Shown here one piece after another: positions 1 through 7,844 of a DNA stretch of 64,000 bases. Origin of the DNA: Phytoactinopolyspora mesophila (GTDB lineage: Bacteria; Actinomycetota; Actinomycetes; Jiangellales; Jiangellaceae). Both the position numbers and the translations under genes were made by a program. Position 1 is the first letter of the stretch. The number at the start of each line of letters is the position of its first letter. Under the pieces are notes generated by a model. It saw only the letters and a program-made list of their open reading frames with translations, was not told where the DNA came from and ran no database searches. The stretch covers positions 366,901 through 430,900 of the forward strand of contig NZ_WLZY01000005.1 of NCBI RefSeq assembly GCF_010122465.1. The letters are read 5' to 3'.

Positions 1-1
1 G

Positions 2-1615
2 CCGCCGCGGCAGCGGACGCTTCGGGCCATGATCGACTGGAGCTGGGAGTTGCTGACCGACGACGAACGCACCGTCTTGCGCCGGCTCGCTGTTCAGCCG
101 GGCGGGAGTACGTTGCCGGCGGCTGAAGCGATCTGCGGTGATGATCGCGTGGCCGCTGGCAGCGTTCCCGATGTGCTGGCGCGGCTGGTGGACCGGTCGC
201 TGGTCACGGTGGCTCACGGCCCCCGCGGGGAGCGCCGATTCAGGTTGCTCGAAACAGTCCAGGCCTATTGTGTGCAGCGGCTGGAGGAAGCTGGTGAGCT
301 ACCGGCTACCCGCCGCCGGCAGCTGCGCTTCTATACCGAACTGGCCGAGCGTGCCGAGCCGCACCTGTATGGAGTGGCGCAGCGGCAGTGGCTGGAACGT
401 CTCGACGCCGAGACCGCCAACTTGCGTGCCGCGCTCGACGGAGCGGCTCAGCTGCCGGACTCGACGCTCGGTTTGCGCTTGAGTAACGCGCTGACCTGGT
501 ACTGGGTGTTGCGTGGCCGACTGGGAGAGCTTGGCCGGTCGCTGGGGACGGCGTTGGCCGTTCCGGGGTCTGCACCAGCCACCGTCCGGTCTCGTGCCGT
601 CGTGTGGCGGGCCGCGTTGGCCTTCGGTACCGGTGCGGAGCCGGACTGGGCCGGTATGAGTGATGAGGTTCTTTCGGCTCTCGAAGACCTCGATGATCCA
701 CTCGATCGAGCACGCGCCGAGTGGGCCCTTGGCTACTGCCTGCTGAGCGTCGGAAGTAGTGCCGGAGGTATCGGCTCCGGCCTGCTCGAGCAGTCGTTGA
801 CGACGTTCCGGGCCACGGGTGACCGGTGGGGTATGGCAGCGGCGCTCGTCGTGCGCGGCAGCTATCGTCTGCGCCAGGGTGCGGTCTCCTCGGTTGCCCG
901 GGACGGCGAGCAGGCCATGGCGTGGTTCGAAGAGCTGGGTGATCAATGGGGTGTCGCGATGGCCGCCAGCCTTCTCGGCGAACGCGCGATCCTGACTGGT
1001 GATTTCGATGAGGCCGCCCGGCTGTACCGAACGTCGCTGCGCATCTCCGAAGAACTCGGGCTGTGGGCAGATGCGTGTTTCGTGCTCTGTGGCCTCGGCC
1101 AGATCGCGTGGCTGACCGGCGATAACGTGGCGGCCAAGGAATTCTTCGAGCGTGCCCGGCGGCTCGCCGGCGACCATTTCATCAAGGTGGCGATGGAGCT
1201 CGCGGAGGTTGGCCTCGGGGGTGTCGCCCGGCGTGATGGGGAGCTCGACACCGCGGAGGTTCGGTTGCGGGGCTGGCTCGACTGGAATCGCGGGATCCAA
1301 GCGCACGATCGAGTCGCCCACATTCAGACCGAACTCGGGTTCGTCGCGGTCCAGCGTGGCGACGTCGAAGCGGCGCTGGGGCTGTTCGGAGAGGGGCTGG
1401 ATGCGGCCAGGCGCGTGGGTGACCCCTGGCTGCAAACACGCGCGCTGGAAGGGATGGCCGGCGCGTACATGCTGGCCGGGCAGCACGACGACGCCGCCCG
1501 CCGGCTCGAGGCCGCCGCCGGGATCCGTTCCGCGGCGCACGTTCCCGTGGCCCCGGCAGAGCAGGCCGAACTCGAGCGCCTGAACGCGCGGGTGGGAGCG
1601 GCACGTAGGCGCTGA
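2..1615 (+). CDS. C-terminal part of SARP/AfsR- or LuxR-type ATPase-TPR regulator (5' truncated by window)
   Basis: The reading frame is open from base 2, and the residues before the first ATG (RQRTLRAMIDWSWELL) are the linker that follows the NB-ARC ATPase in AfsR/SARP and related LuxR regulators, so the gene starts upstream of the window. What remains is a winged-helix segment (about residues 1-90 of the visible part, with LTDDERTVLRRLAVQPGG) followed by a long alpha-helical TPR-like region rich in Ala, Leu and Arg up to the stop. The family acts as cytoplasmic signal-responsive transcription factors or STAND switches. The DNA-binding domain lies outside the window, so SARP (BTAD) and LuxR versions cannot be told apart. 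The gene converges on the sugar ABC operon with a 15-bp gap. Confidence 0.8.
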   Translation, partial: PPRQRTLRAMIDWSWELLTDDERTVLRRLAVQPGGSTLPAAEAICGDDRVAAGSVPDVLARLVDRSLVTVAHGPRGERRFRLLETVQAYCVQRLEEAGELPATRRRQLRFYTELAERAEPHLYGVAQRQWLERLDAETANLRAALDGAAQLPDSTLGLRLSNALTWYWVLRGRLGELGRSLGTALAVPGSAPATVRSRAVVWRAALAFGTGAEPDWAGMSDEVLSALEDLDDPLDRARAEWALGYCLLSVGSSAGGIGSGLLEQSLTTFRATGDRWGMAAALVVRGSYRLRQGAVSSVARDGEQAMAWFEELGDQWGVAMAASLLGERAILTGDFDEAARLYRTSLRISEELGLWADACFVLCGLGQIAWLTGDNVAAKEFFERARRLAGDHFIKVAMELAEVGLGGVARRDGELDTAEVRLRGWLDWNRGIQAHDRVAHIQTELGFVAVQRGDVEAALGLFGEGLDAARRVGDPWLQTRALEGMAGAYMLAGQHDDAARRLEAAAGIRSAAHVPVAPAEQAELERLNARVGAARRR

Positions 1616-1630
1616 GCAGGGGCCTTCCGG

Positions 1631-2527
1631 TCAGCCTTTGACGGCTCCCGCGACCAGCCCGGTGGTGAGCCGTTTGTGCACGAACAGGAAGAACACCACC
1701 ACCGGCAGGGTGAACAGGAGCGATGCGGCCATGATCGCGCCGTGGTCCACCCGTTCCTGTTCGACGAAGAAGGCCAGCCCCACCGGCAACGTGCGCAGTG
1801 ATTCGCTGCGCACGAACGTCAACGCGAACAGGAACTCGTTCCACGCCGCGATCCAGGCGAAGATCGAGACGGCGGCGATGCCTGGCCCGGCGAGCGGGAG
1901 GACGACCCGGCGCATGGCACCGAACCGGGTGCAGCCGTCGATCAAGGCTGCTTCCTCGAGTTCGTTCGGAACCGACAGGAAGAAGCCGCGCAGGATCCAG
2001 ATCATCAGCGGCGTGATGAACGCGAGATAGGCGACGACCAAACCCCATAGGCTGCCGGTCAGCCCGAGGTTGCGCATGACGATGAACAGCGGGATGAGCA
2101 GCACGACTACGGGAAACAGCTGGGTAGCCAGAATCACCAGCGCGAGGTACTTCCGCAACGGGATCCGGAACCGGGCGAGCGCGTAACCGGCCATCGTCGC
2201 CACGACGAGCCCGATGGCCGTGGTGGTGACGGCGACGATCAGCGAGTTTCGCAGAAACCGGCCGAAGCCCCGGTCGATCACCTGGGGAAAGCGGTCGAAG
2301 ACCAGCTCGGACGGCCACCAGACCGGTTCAGGGGTGATGATCTCCGCCTGCGGCTTGACCGCCGTGATGGCCATCCAATAGAGCGGGAAGACGGCGAACA
2401 GGCCGACGGCGATGGCCGCCAGATAGATGAAGATCCGCTGGACGATCCGGCGGCGGCGCAGCTGTTGCGCCGTGGGGTAGCGCGGTCCGGTACGCGGTGC
2501 CGCGGGCGGGGTGAGCGAGGTGGTCAC
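1631..2527 (-). CDS. Carbohydrate ABC transporter permease, MalG/LacG type
   Basis: A 298-residue inner-membrane permease of binding-protein-dependent sugar importers. The N-terminus is cytoplasmic and basic, with about six membrane segments and the EAA loop (EEAALIDGCTRFGAMRRVV) that contacts the ATPase. The GTG start at 2527 overlaps the stop of the preceding permease by four bases (GTGA), which fixes the start and shows translational coupling. It is the last gene of a three-gene operon: binding lipoprotein, MalF-like, MalG-like. No MalK-type ATPase lies beside it, so the complex probably borrows a shared MsmK/MsiK-like ATPase, as is common in actinobacteria. The sugar is not predictable. 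Confidence 0.93.
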   Translation of the reverse strand: MTTSLTPPAAPRTGPRYPTAQQLRRRRIVQRIFIYLAAIAVGLFAVFPLYWMAITAVKPQAEIITPEPVWWPSELVFDRFPQVIDRGFGRFLRNSLIVAVTTTAIGLVVATMAGYALARFRIPLRKYLALVILATQLFPVVVLLIPLFIVMRNLGLTGSLWGLVVAYLAFITPLMIWILRGFFLSVPNELEEAALIDGCTRFGAMRRVVLPLAGPGIAAVSIFAWIAAWNEFLFALTFVRSESLRTLPVGLAFFVEQERVDHGAIMAASLLFTLPVVVFFLFVHKRLTTGLVAGAVKG

Positions 2528-3453
2528 GAGATCTGCTCCTCCTCGCGGATCAGCTTGATGTAGATGATCGTGATGACGATGAGGATGACGAACAGCACCA
2601 TGGCCAGCGCCGAGCCCATGCCCCACTGGCTCTGGGTGATGCCCTCGACGTAGGTGCTGACCGAGAGCACCTCGGTGCGCCGGGCGGGCCCACCGCCGGT
2701 GAGCACCCAGACCTGGTCGAACATCTTGAAGTCCCAGATCGTTGAGATCACGACCAGCACGAGCAGCAATGGTTTCAGCATGGGCAGGGTGACCATCCTG
2801 AGCCGTTGCCAGGCCGTGGTGCCGTCCAGCTTCGCAGCCTCGATGATGTCGTTCGGAATCGTCTGCAGCCCGGCCAGCAGCGCGATGGTGACGAAGGGGA
2901 ACGACTGCCAGATCACCACGATGCCGACGACGGTGAAGGCCGTGTAGTACTGGGTGAACCAGGAGAACTCGTCGAACGTGGAGAAACCAAGCGATGACAA
3001 CGTCCAGTTGACGACGCCGTATTGCCCATTGAAGAGCCATTGCCAGACGAACGACGCCGCGATGTGCGGGATCGCCCATGGCAACAGCACCAGGACACCG
3101 AGCAGCCTGCGTCCACGGAACGGCTGGTTGAGCAGCAGGGCCACCGCGATACCCAGTGCCATCGTGCCGACCACGCAAATCAGGCCGAACACGACGGTGG
3201 TGATCGCGGAGCGGCGCAGGATCGGATTGGAGAAGATCTCGACGTAGTTGCCGAGGCCGATGAAGTTCATGTCGCCTTCGGTCAAGGCGCGGATGCCGGC
3301 GGCGTCGGTGAAAGACAGCCACGCGGTGCGCACGACCGGAAAGCCCACCAGTCCGACGATGAAAATCAGCGCAGGGGCGATCAGCAGGAGGGGGAACAGC
3401 CTGTCGTCGAAGATCCGCCGCCACGACCGCGTGGGTCCGGGCCGTGGCGTCAC
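2524..3453 (-). CDS. Carbohydrate ABC transporter permease, MalF/UgpA type
   Basis: A 309-residue membrane permease that pairs with the MalG-like protein encoded immediately downstream. A basic N-terminus (RSWRRIFDDRLF) precedes the first membrane helix (LLLIAPALIFIVGLV), followed by about five more helices and an EAA loop (IEAAKLDGTTAWQRLRMV). I chose the GTG at 3453 because it gives the usual short cytoplasmic tail. A TTG at 3513 overlapping the stop of the binding-protein gene would add 20 residues and is a real alternative, since no strong ribosome-binding site precedes the GTG. Confidence 0.9.
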   Translation of the reverse strand: MTPRPGPTRSWRRIFDDRLFPLLLIAPALIFIVGLVGFPVVRTAWLSFTDAAGIRALTEGDMNFIGLGNYVEIFSNPILRRSAITTVVFGLICVVGTMALGIAVALLLNQPFRGRRLLGVLVLLPWAIPHIAASFVWQWLFNGQYGVVNWTLSSLGFSTFDEFSWFTQYYTAFTVVGIVVIWQSFPFVTIALLAGLQTIPNDIIEAAKLDGTTAWQRLRMVTLPMLKPLLLVLVVISTIWDFKMFDQVWVLTGGGPARRTEVLSVSTYVEGITQSQWGMGSALAMVLFVILIVITIIYIKLIREEEQIS

Positions 3454-3509
3454 CTGGTGCCCCGTGCCGGGAACCAGAGACGGTCCCCGGCCAGGTGCTC
3501 CAGCCTCAC

Positions 3510-4817
3510 TCAATTCGAACCGTTCCCGGTCCGGCTGTTGATCTCGTTGTCGAGGTTGGCCGCGGCCTCCTCGACGGTGAAGTTCCCGGCGATGAGCTCC
3601 TGCAGGGTGTCCTTCACCGCGGTGGCGCCTTCGAGCGCACCCCACCAGCCGGCCACCGGATAGGCACGGGCGTGCTCGATGAACTGCTCGGCAGCCACCG
3701 GAGAGAGCCAGTCGTCCTCGTCGACGATGGCCTCGGCCTCGGCTACCGTGCCCGGGAAGAATCCGGTGGTCTCGGCGAAGTCGGTGGCCTGTTCCGAGGC
3801 GATCATGTATTCGGCGAACGCCGCGGCGAGATCTTTCTGCTGGGACTCTTCGAACACCACGAGGTGGCTGCCCCCGGCCAGTGTGTCGCGGTTGCCAGCC
3901 GGACCGGCCGGCATCAGTACGGCGCCGATGTTGCCCTCAAGGTCCGGATTGTCGGCGATGATCCCGGTGACCTGCCAGGGCAGCGCCGTCACCATCGCCG
4001 ATTGGCCATTGGTGAACTCCTCGGCGAGGCTGAGCGAGGTGAAGTCGTCGGTCTGGGCGTCCGGCGGACTCCAGCCGGTCTGCCACAGGGTGTCGAAGTA
4101 CTCGAAGGCTGCGTGCCCTTCGGCGGTGTCGAATCCCGGCGTCCAGGTGTCACCTTCTTGAGTCGCGATCTCGCCGCCGGCCTGCCATACGAGCGGCAGG
4201 AAGAAGTGCTGGTTGTTGGCCGCGACCTGAAACGCGGCGACACCGGTTTCGGCTTCGATCGTCTCGCCGATCTCAAGCACATCGTCCCAGGTGTCCGGCG
4301 GTTCGACGCCCGCCTCGTCGAAGAGGTCCGTGCGATAGAGCAGGACCCGTGAACCTCCGTACCAGGGGTAGCCGTAGGTCGCGCCGTCGAAGGTCGCGGA
4401 TTCCTCGAGTACTGGTACGAACTCGTCCCGGCTGAGATCCACCTCTGCGAGCACGCCCTCCTCGGCGAACTCCGGCGTCCACGTATTGCCGGATTCCGCC
4501 AGGTCAGGAACTTCGCCGGCGATGATCGCGTTGGTGTAGTGATCTTTCCCCGCGGTCCACGGCACGTATTCCACGTTGATGCTGACATCCTCGTGCTCGG
4601 CTTCGAATGCCGCGGCCATCTCGCCGACGGCGCTGCCGACGGGATCCGCGGCGTCGCCCATGATCCAGACGGTCAGTTCGCCCGAGTGATCGCCATCGGG
4701 ATCCGGGGCCGCGGCGTCGCCGTCGTCGTCGTTGCCGCACGCGCTGACCACCAGCGCCAGAACTGCGACGGCAGGGACCCAGTTCAGGGCCTTCTTGGTG
4801 CCAGATCTCATGTCCAT
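3510..4817 (-). CDS. Sugar ABC transporter substrate-binding lipoprotein
   Basis: A 435-residue extracellular binding protein of the family 1 (MalE/UgpB) fold. The signal peptide ends in a lipobox (VVSAC, Cys about residue 25), so the mature protein is lipid-anchored outside the membrane. It continues with an acidic linker and the typical start of the fold (GELTVWIMGDAAD). Later segments (GYPWYGGSRVLLYRTDLFDEAG) are typical of sugar-binding members. The ATG at 4817 has a good ribosome-binding site (GGAAGG) and starts a proper signal sequence. First gene of the three-gene import operon. The ligand is unknown. Confidence 0.92.
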   Translation of the reverse strand: MDMRSGTKKALNWVPAVAVLALVVSACGNDDDGDAAAPDPDGDHSGELTVWIMGDAADPVGSAVGEMAAAFEAEHEDVSINVEYVPWTAGKDHYTNAIIAGEVPDLAESGNTWTPEFAEEGVLAEVDLSRDEFVPVLEESATFDGATYGYPWYGGSRVLLYRTDLFDEAGVEPPDTWDDVLEIGETIEAETGVAAFQVAANNQHFFLPLVWQAGGEIATQEGDTWTPGFDTAEGHAAFEYFDTLWQTGWSPPDAQTDDFTSLSLAEEFTNGQSAMVTALPWQVTGIIADNPDLEGNIGAVLMPAGPAGNRDTLAGGSHLVVFEESQQKDLAAAFAEYMIASEQATDFAETTGFFPGTVAEAEAIVDEDDWLSPVAAEQFIEHARAYPVAGWWGALEGATAVKDTLQELIAGNFTVEEAAANLDNEINSRTGNGSN

Positions 4818-5408
4818 GACCCTTCCGTTGAGGTGAGTGCGGAGTTCGCGCACCCGGTTGAGCCGCCGGTGAGCACCGTGAGTGGCCGGCGGCGCCGCAG
4901 GACGGCGTCCCGTTTCCGGCGATGAGTGCGGGAATAACGCAGGCACAGGACACCTGCCGCACGGAGTCCTGCGTGGGTGAGTTGTTCGATGTCAGTTCGG
5001 AGCCGACCGGGATTGCCGGTCGCTGTCAGGCCGAGACGTGCTGGGAGGGTGGCCAGCCGGCAGCCGTCCTCATACGTGCCCTGATGAGCCGTGACACGAG
5101 ACCTGCCGAGCCAAGGTGCCGATTCCTGCTTCGATGACCGGCCTCCGGGTGGACGCCAAGTGACCGACCACTTGCTCGTGCATGGAATGGCACGTGTGGG
5201 TACATACCGTTCCTCTTCCGTACTCAGGACGTGAACCAGGGTTGACCAGTGGCCTAGGACCGAACTGGAAGCAATCCTAACGAAAGGTAGTCCCTTTGGT
5301 GGGGATCGTGATGGAACCGAGATGAAGGGGTGTAGTGCGGAGTGTGAGCGCTGGTCAGAGCTTCGCCCTTCGGGTGTGTGCGGCTGGCGGAAGTGATCGC
5401 GAACAGCG
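4818..5408. other. Long upstream region of the sugar ABC operon, no convincing gene
   Basis: About 590 bases between the binding-lipoprotein start and the terminator of the protease gene. Open frames here lack recognisable domains and good starts. On the minus strand a TAGGAT (near 5275) could be a -10 box, but I see no convincing -35 partner. If real, it would give a leader of about 450 bases. No clear LacI-type operator was found. Confidence 0.4.
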
Positions 5409-5440
5409 ACTTGGGGCGGGTGCAAGCACCCGCCCCAAGT
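5409..5440 (-). terminator. Strong hairpin terminator of the protease gene
   Basis: A perfect inverted repeat of 15-bp arms (ACTTGGGGCGGGTGC and its complement) separated by only AA, starting 27 bases downstream of the protease stop. No T-run follows, as is usual in high-GC actinobacteria. Confidence 0.8.
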
Positions 5441-5467
5441 GATTTCCCCGGATTGTCGTGATTAGCG

Positions 5468-6616
5468 CTACTGCGTGACCAGCCTGAGATTCCAGCTGCT
5501 CAACATGGGGTTGACCGGCTGGAAGAAGGTCTGAGGCGGCTGACCGGAGCCGCAGAACCCGGAACCGCCGGAAGTGACACCCTGGGCATTGATTCCAGCG
5601 GCGATGAAGGAACCGCCCGAATCACCAGGGGCTGCGCACGCGTTGGTCCGGGTCAGCCCGCGGACCGGCCCTTGCGCGTAGTTCACGGTCTGGTTGTAGG
5701 CCTGGATCTGGCCACACCGGTAGCCACTCGTGCGGCCGGAGCGGCAAGTGGTGGCACCGATGGGGGCGACCTGCGAGCCGTTCACGGCGGCGAAGGTGCC
5801 GTCGTAACGAGAGACGAGAGCGCGCGGGGTCCAGTTCTGGTTGACCGACACATAGGCGGCATCCGAGCCCGGGAACACCGAGCGCTCGAAGACGCCTTGG
5901 GCCGCGCCGTTGTGGCCGGTGGTGCGGGTGCCCACCCGGCCGCAGTGGCCAGCTGTGACGAAACCACGTGGCTGGACAGCAAAGCCGACCGAGCAGCCCG
6001 AGCCGGGAACGTTGTACGGATAGCCGCCGATCACGTCATAGAGGGGTTCGGGTGCGGTCCTGGAGGTCTTGATCTGCACGGTATCGGTGTCGACACCCAC
6101 CTCGGCGAGCCATTCCCGGGCCAGCGGTCCCGCACCTGGTGCCGCTTCCACCACAACACTGTTCGACTCGACGTCGACGAACCAGCCGTGGATGTCGGAT
6201 GCGTCTGGAACATTCGACTCGTCTAGATCTGCCACGACCTCACCGAGGTCTTGCTCGCTGTGCTCGACCAGCTTGGCCTTGGCGCCGCTGGCGCGCACCT
6301 CGGCTGCCTTGCTCCGGTCGGTGATCGCCACGACCAGGTCGCCGCTCTCGTCGATCCAGCTGCCGCCGAGAGCGTCGCCCAGGGTTTCGGTCAGCTCCTC
6401 GTGCGTCTCGATCGCATCGAGGTCGCTGGCGAACAGCTCGATCGCTTCCTGTGTGCTCAGGTCGAGGTCGCGTTCGGCCGCGGCGAGCATCTCTGGCGTG
6501 GCCAGGTCGGCGACGTCCACATCGTCGCTGGCGACCGCGCTCAATGGTGTGGCGAGCGCGATGGCCAAGGCCGCGGGCAGGGGTACCGCGGCCAGTCTCT
6601 TCAGTCGTCGATCCAT
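5468..6616 (-). CDS. Secreted chymotrypsin-fold serine protease (streptogrisin / alpha-lytic protease family, S1E)
   Basis: A 382-residue preproprotease. The signal peptide spans residues 1-30 and is followed by a roughly 160-residue acidic pro-region of the alpha-lytic type. The mature domain starts near residue 195 (YDVIGGYPY). The triad is visible as His224 (VTAGHCG), Asp252 (GSDAAYV) and Ser333 (GDSGGSF); cysteine pairs at 208/225, 291/301 and 327/361-region suit the family's disulfides. The ATG at 6616 has an AAGGAG ribosome-binding site. It ends in a strong hairpin terminator and is divergent from the regulator gene at 6792, which may control it. Role: extracellular protein degradation. 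Confidence 0.95.
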   Translation of the reverse strand: MDRRLKRLAAVPLPAALAIALATPLSAVASDDVDVADLATPEMLAAAERDLDLSTQEAIELFASDLDAIETHEELTETLGDALGGSWIDESGDLVVAITDRSKAAEVRASGAKAKLVEHSEQDLGEVVADLDESNVPDASDIHGWFVDVESNSVVVEAAPGAGPLAREWLAEVGVDTDTVQIKTSRTAPEPLYDVIGGYPYNVPGSGCSVGFAVQPRGFVTAGHCGRVGTRTTGHNGAAQGVFERSVFPGSDAAYVSVNQNWTPRALVSRYDGTFAAVNGSQVAPIGATTCRSGRTSGYRCGQIQAYNQTVNYAQGPVRGLTRTNACAAPGDSGGSFIAAGINAQGVTSGGSGFCGSGQPPQTFFQPVNPMLSSWNLRLVTQ

Positions 6617-6709
6617 TGTGGGGATCTCCTTACTGGGACGAGGGTGATGGAGGGTTGAACCTCCAGGGGGTATCCGTACAGTAGAGGGGCGCCCGCTCCG
6701 GCGGGTACA

Positions 6710-6753
6710 TACCAGCTGGGTCATATCGCCGCGTGAGCGTCCCTGAGCTGGTA
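6710..6753. promoter_or_regulatory. Spaced inverted repeat between protease and regulator
   Basis: TACCAGCT at 6710-6717 and AGCTGGTA at 6746-6753 are exact complements separated by 28 bases, in the divergent promoter region between the S1 protease and the TrmB/LuxR-type regulator. This is a candidate operator for that regulator. The assignment is inference. Confidence 0.35.
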
Positions 6754-6791
6754 CTTCGGGACTGGGCAGCGTCGAGCGAGGGCGAGGAGGA

Positions 6792-7805
6792 ATGGTGTTC
6801 GAGGCGGTCGGGCTCAGCGCGGCCGAAGAACGCATGTATCGCCTGTTGGTCGGCGTCGTCGAAGCCGATTCGGTCGCCATGGCCGCGATGCTGGAGGTCA
6901 CCGCGTCCGAGGCGCAGAATGTCCTGGACTCGCTGCACGCCAAGGGCTTGGTCAGCCGCCGTGTCAATGGCGAGTCCGTGCGCTTCACCGTGACGGCGCC
7001 CGACATCGGGCTCGGACCGCTGCTGCTCAGCGGCCAGGAAGCGCTCGAGCGCGCCCGCGGAGCGGTCGCGCACCTCGCCGACGAGTACCGCAGCAGCGTC
7101 CGCCGCCGTGACGCCACACAGCTGGTGGAAGTGGTCACCGGAGCGCCGGCGATCCGGCAGCAGTTACGCAACCTTCAGCTTGGCACCCGGGAGGAATCGC
7201 TGTGGTTCTGCCGCTCCGGTCACGTGGCCATGCCATCGGAGGACAACAACGAAGAGTTCGAGATGCTCGCGCGCGGTGTGCGTTACCAGGTGATCTACGA
7301 GCAGGCGCTGCTCGAAGAGCCGGGCATGATCACCAACGTCGCGGCAGGCATCCGGCAGGGCGAGCAGGCCCGGGCCACCCCGCACCTGCCGGTGCGCATG
7401 GTGATTGCCGATCGTCAGTTGGCGTTGTGCCCGCTGGTGCGTGGTGGCGACGGTCCCGGCGAACCTACGGCCGCGCTGGTCCGCGACAGCAACCTCCTCG
7501 CAGCCCTGATCGCCTTGTTCGAGAGTTACTGGACCAACTCCTCGCCCCTGAAGGTCACCGAAGCCGCCGGCGCCCTGCCGGCCATTGAGCACGCAGCGCC
7601 CGAACGTACCTCGGAAGCTGTCCGGCACGATGACCTCTATCTGCTGTCGTTGCTGGTGGCCGGTGTCAGCGACAAGGCGATCGCGACCCAGCTGGGCATC
7701 AGCCAGCGCACGGTGCAACGCCGGATCAGCGACATGATGCAACGGGTTGGTGCCGAGACTCGCATGCAGCTGGCCTGGCAGGCGGCCCGCCACGGCTGGG
7801 TGTGA
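6792..7805 (+). CDS. Two-HTH transcriptional regulator (TrmB-like N-terminus, LuxR C-terminus)
   Basis: A 337-residue cytoplasmic regulator. Residues 1-65 form a TrmB-like winged helix (LSAAEERMYRLLVG ... VTASEAQNVLDSLHAKGLVSRR). A middle sensor-like region follows, with WFCRSGHVAMPSEDNNEEFE. The C-terminal 60 residues are a LuxR/GerE helix-turn-helix (LLVAGVSDKAIATQLGISQRTVQRRI). Such proteins are common in Streptomyces-like genomes and often sit beside secreted hydrolases. The ribosome-binding site GGAGG ends one base before the ATG, so the in-frame GTG three bases later (6795) may be the true start. Divergent from the S1 protease gene; autoregulation or protease control is inferred. Confidence 0.85.
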   Translation: MVFEAVGLSAAEERMYRLLVGVVEADSVAMAAMLEVTASEAQNVLDSLHAKGLVSRRVNGESVRFTVTAPDIGLGPLLLSGQEALERARGAVAHLADEYRSSVRRRDATQLVEVVTGAPAIRQQLRNLQLGTREESLWFCRSGHVAMPSEDNNEEFEMLARGVRYQVIYEQALLEEPGMITNVAAGIRQGEQARATPHLPVRMVIADRQLALCPLVRGGDGPGEPTAALVRDSNLLAALIALFESYWTNSSPLKVTEAAGALPAIEHAAPERTSEAVRHDDLYLLSLLVAGVSDKAIATQLGISQRTVQRRISDMMQRVGAETRMQLAWQAARHGWV

Positions 7806-7844
7806 CCCAACCGTGGCGGCCCGCGCGGGTCCTAAAGGGTTCGA

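Noticed and set aside
299-1540. Long antisense frame within the SARP/AfsR-type gene
   Set aside because: It runs antisense through a clear coding region and has Pro/Arg/Gly-rich composition typical of high-GC antisense frames.
1631-4817. Missing MalK ATPase as a sign of a broken operon
   Set aside because: Many actinobacterial sugar importers lack a local ATPase and use a shared one; the three genes are intact.
4818-5425. A minus-strand open frame of about 200 residues upstream of the sugar operon
   Set aside because: No domain, an Arg/Ser-rich random composition and overlap with the signal-peptide start of the binding lipoprotein; it looks like a high-GC shadow frame.
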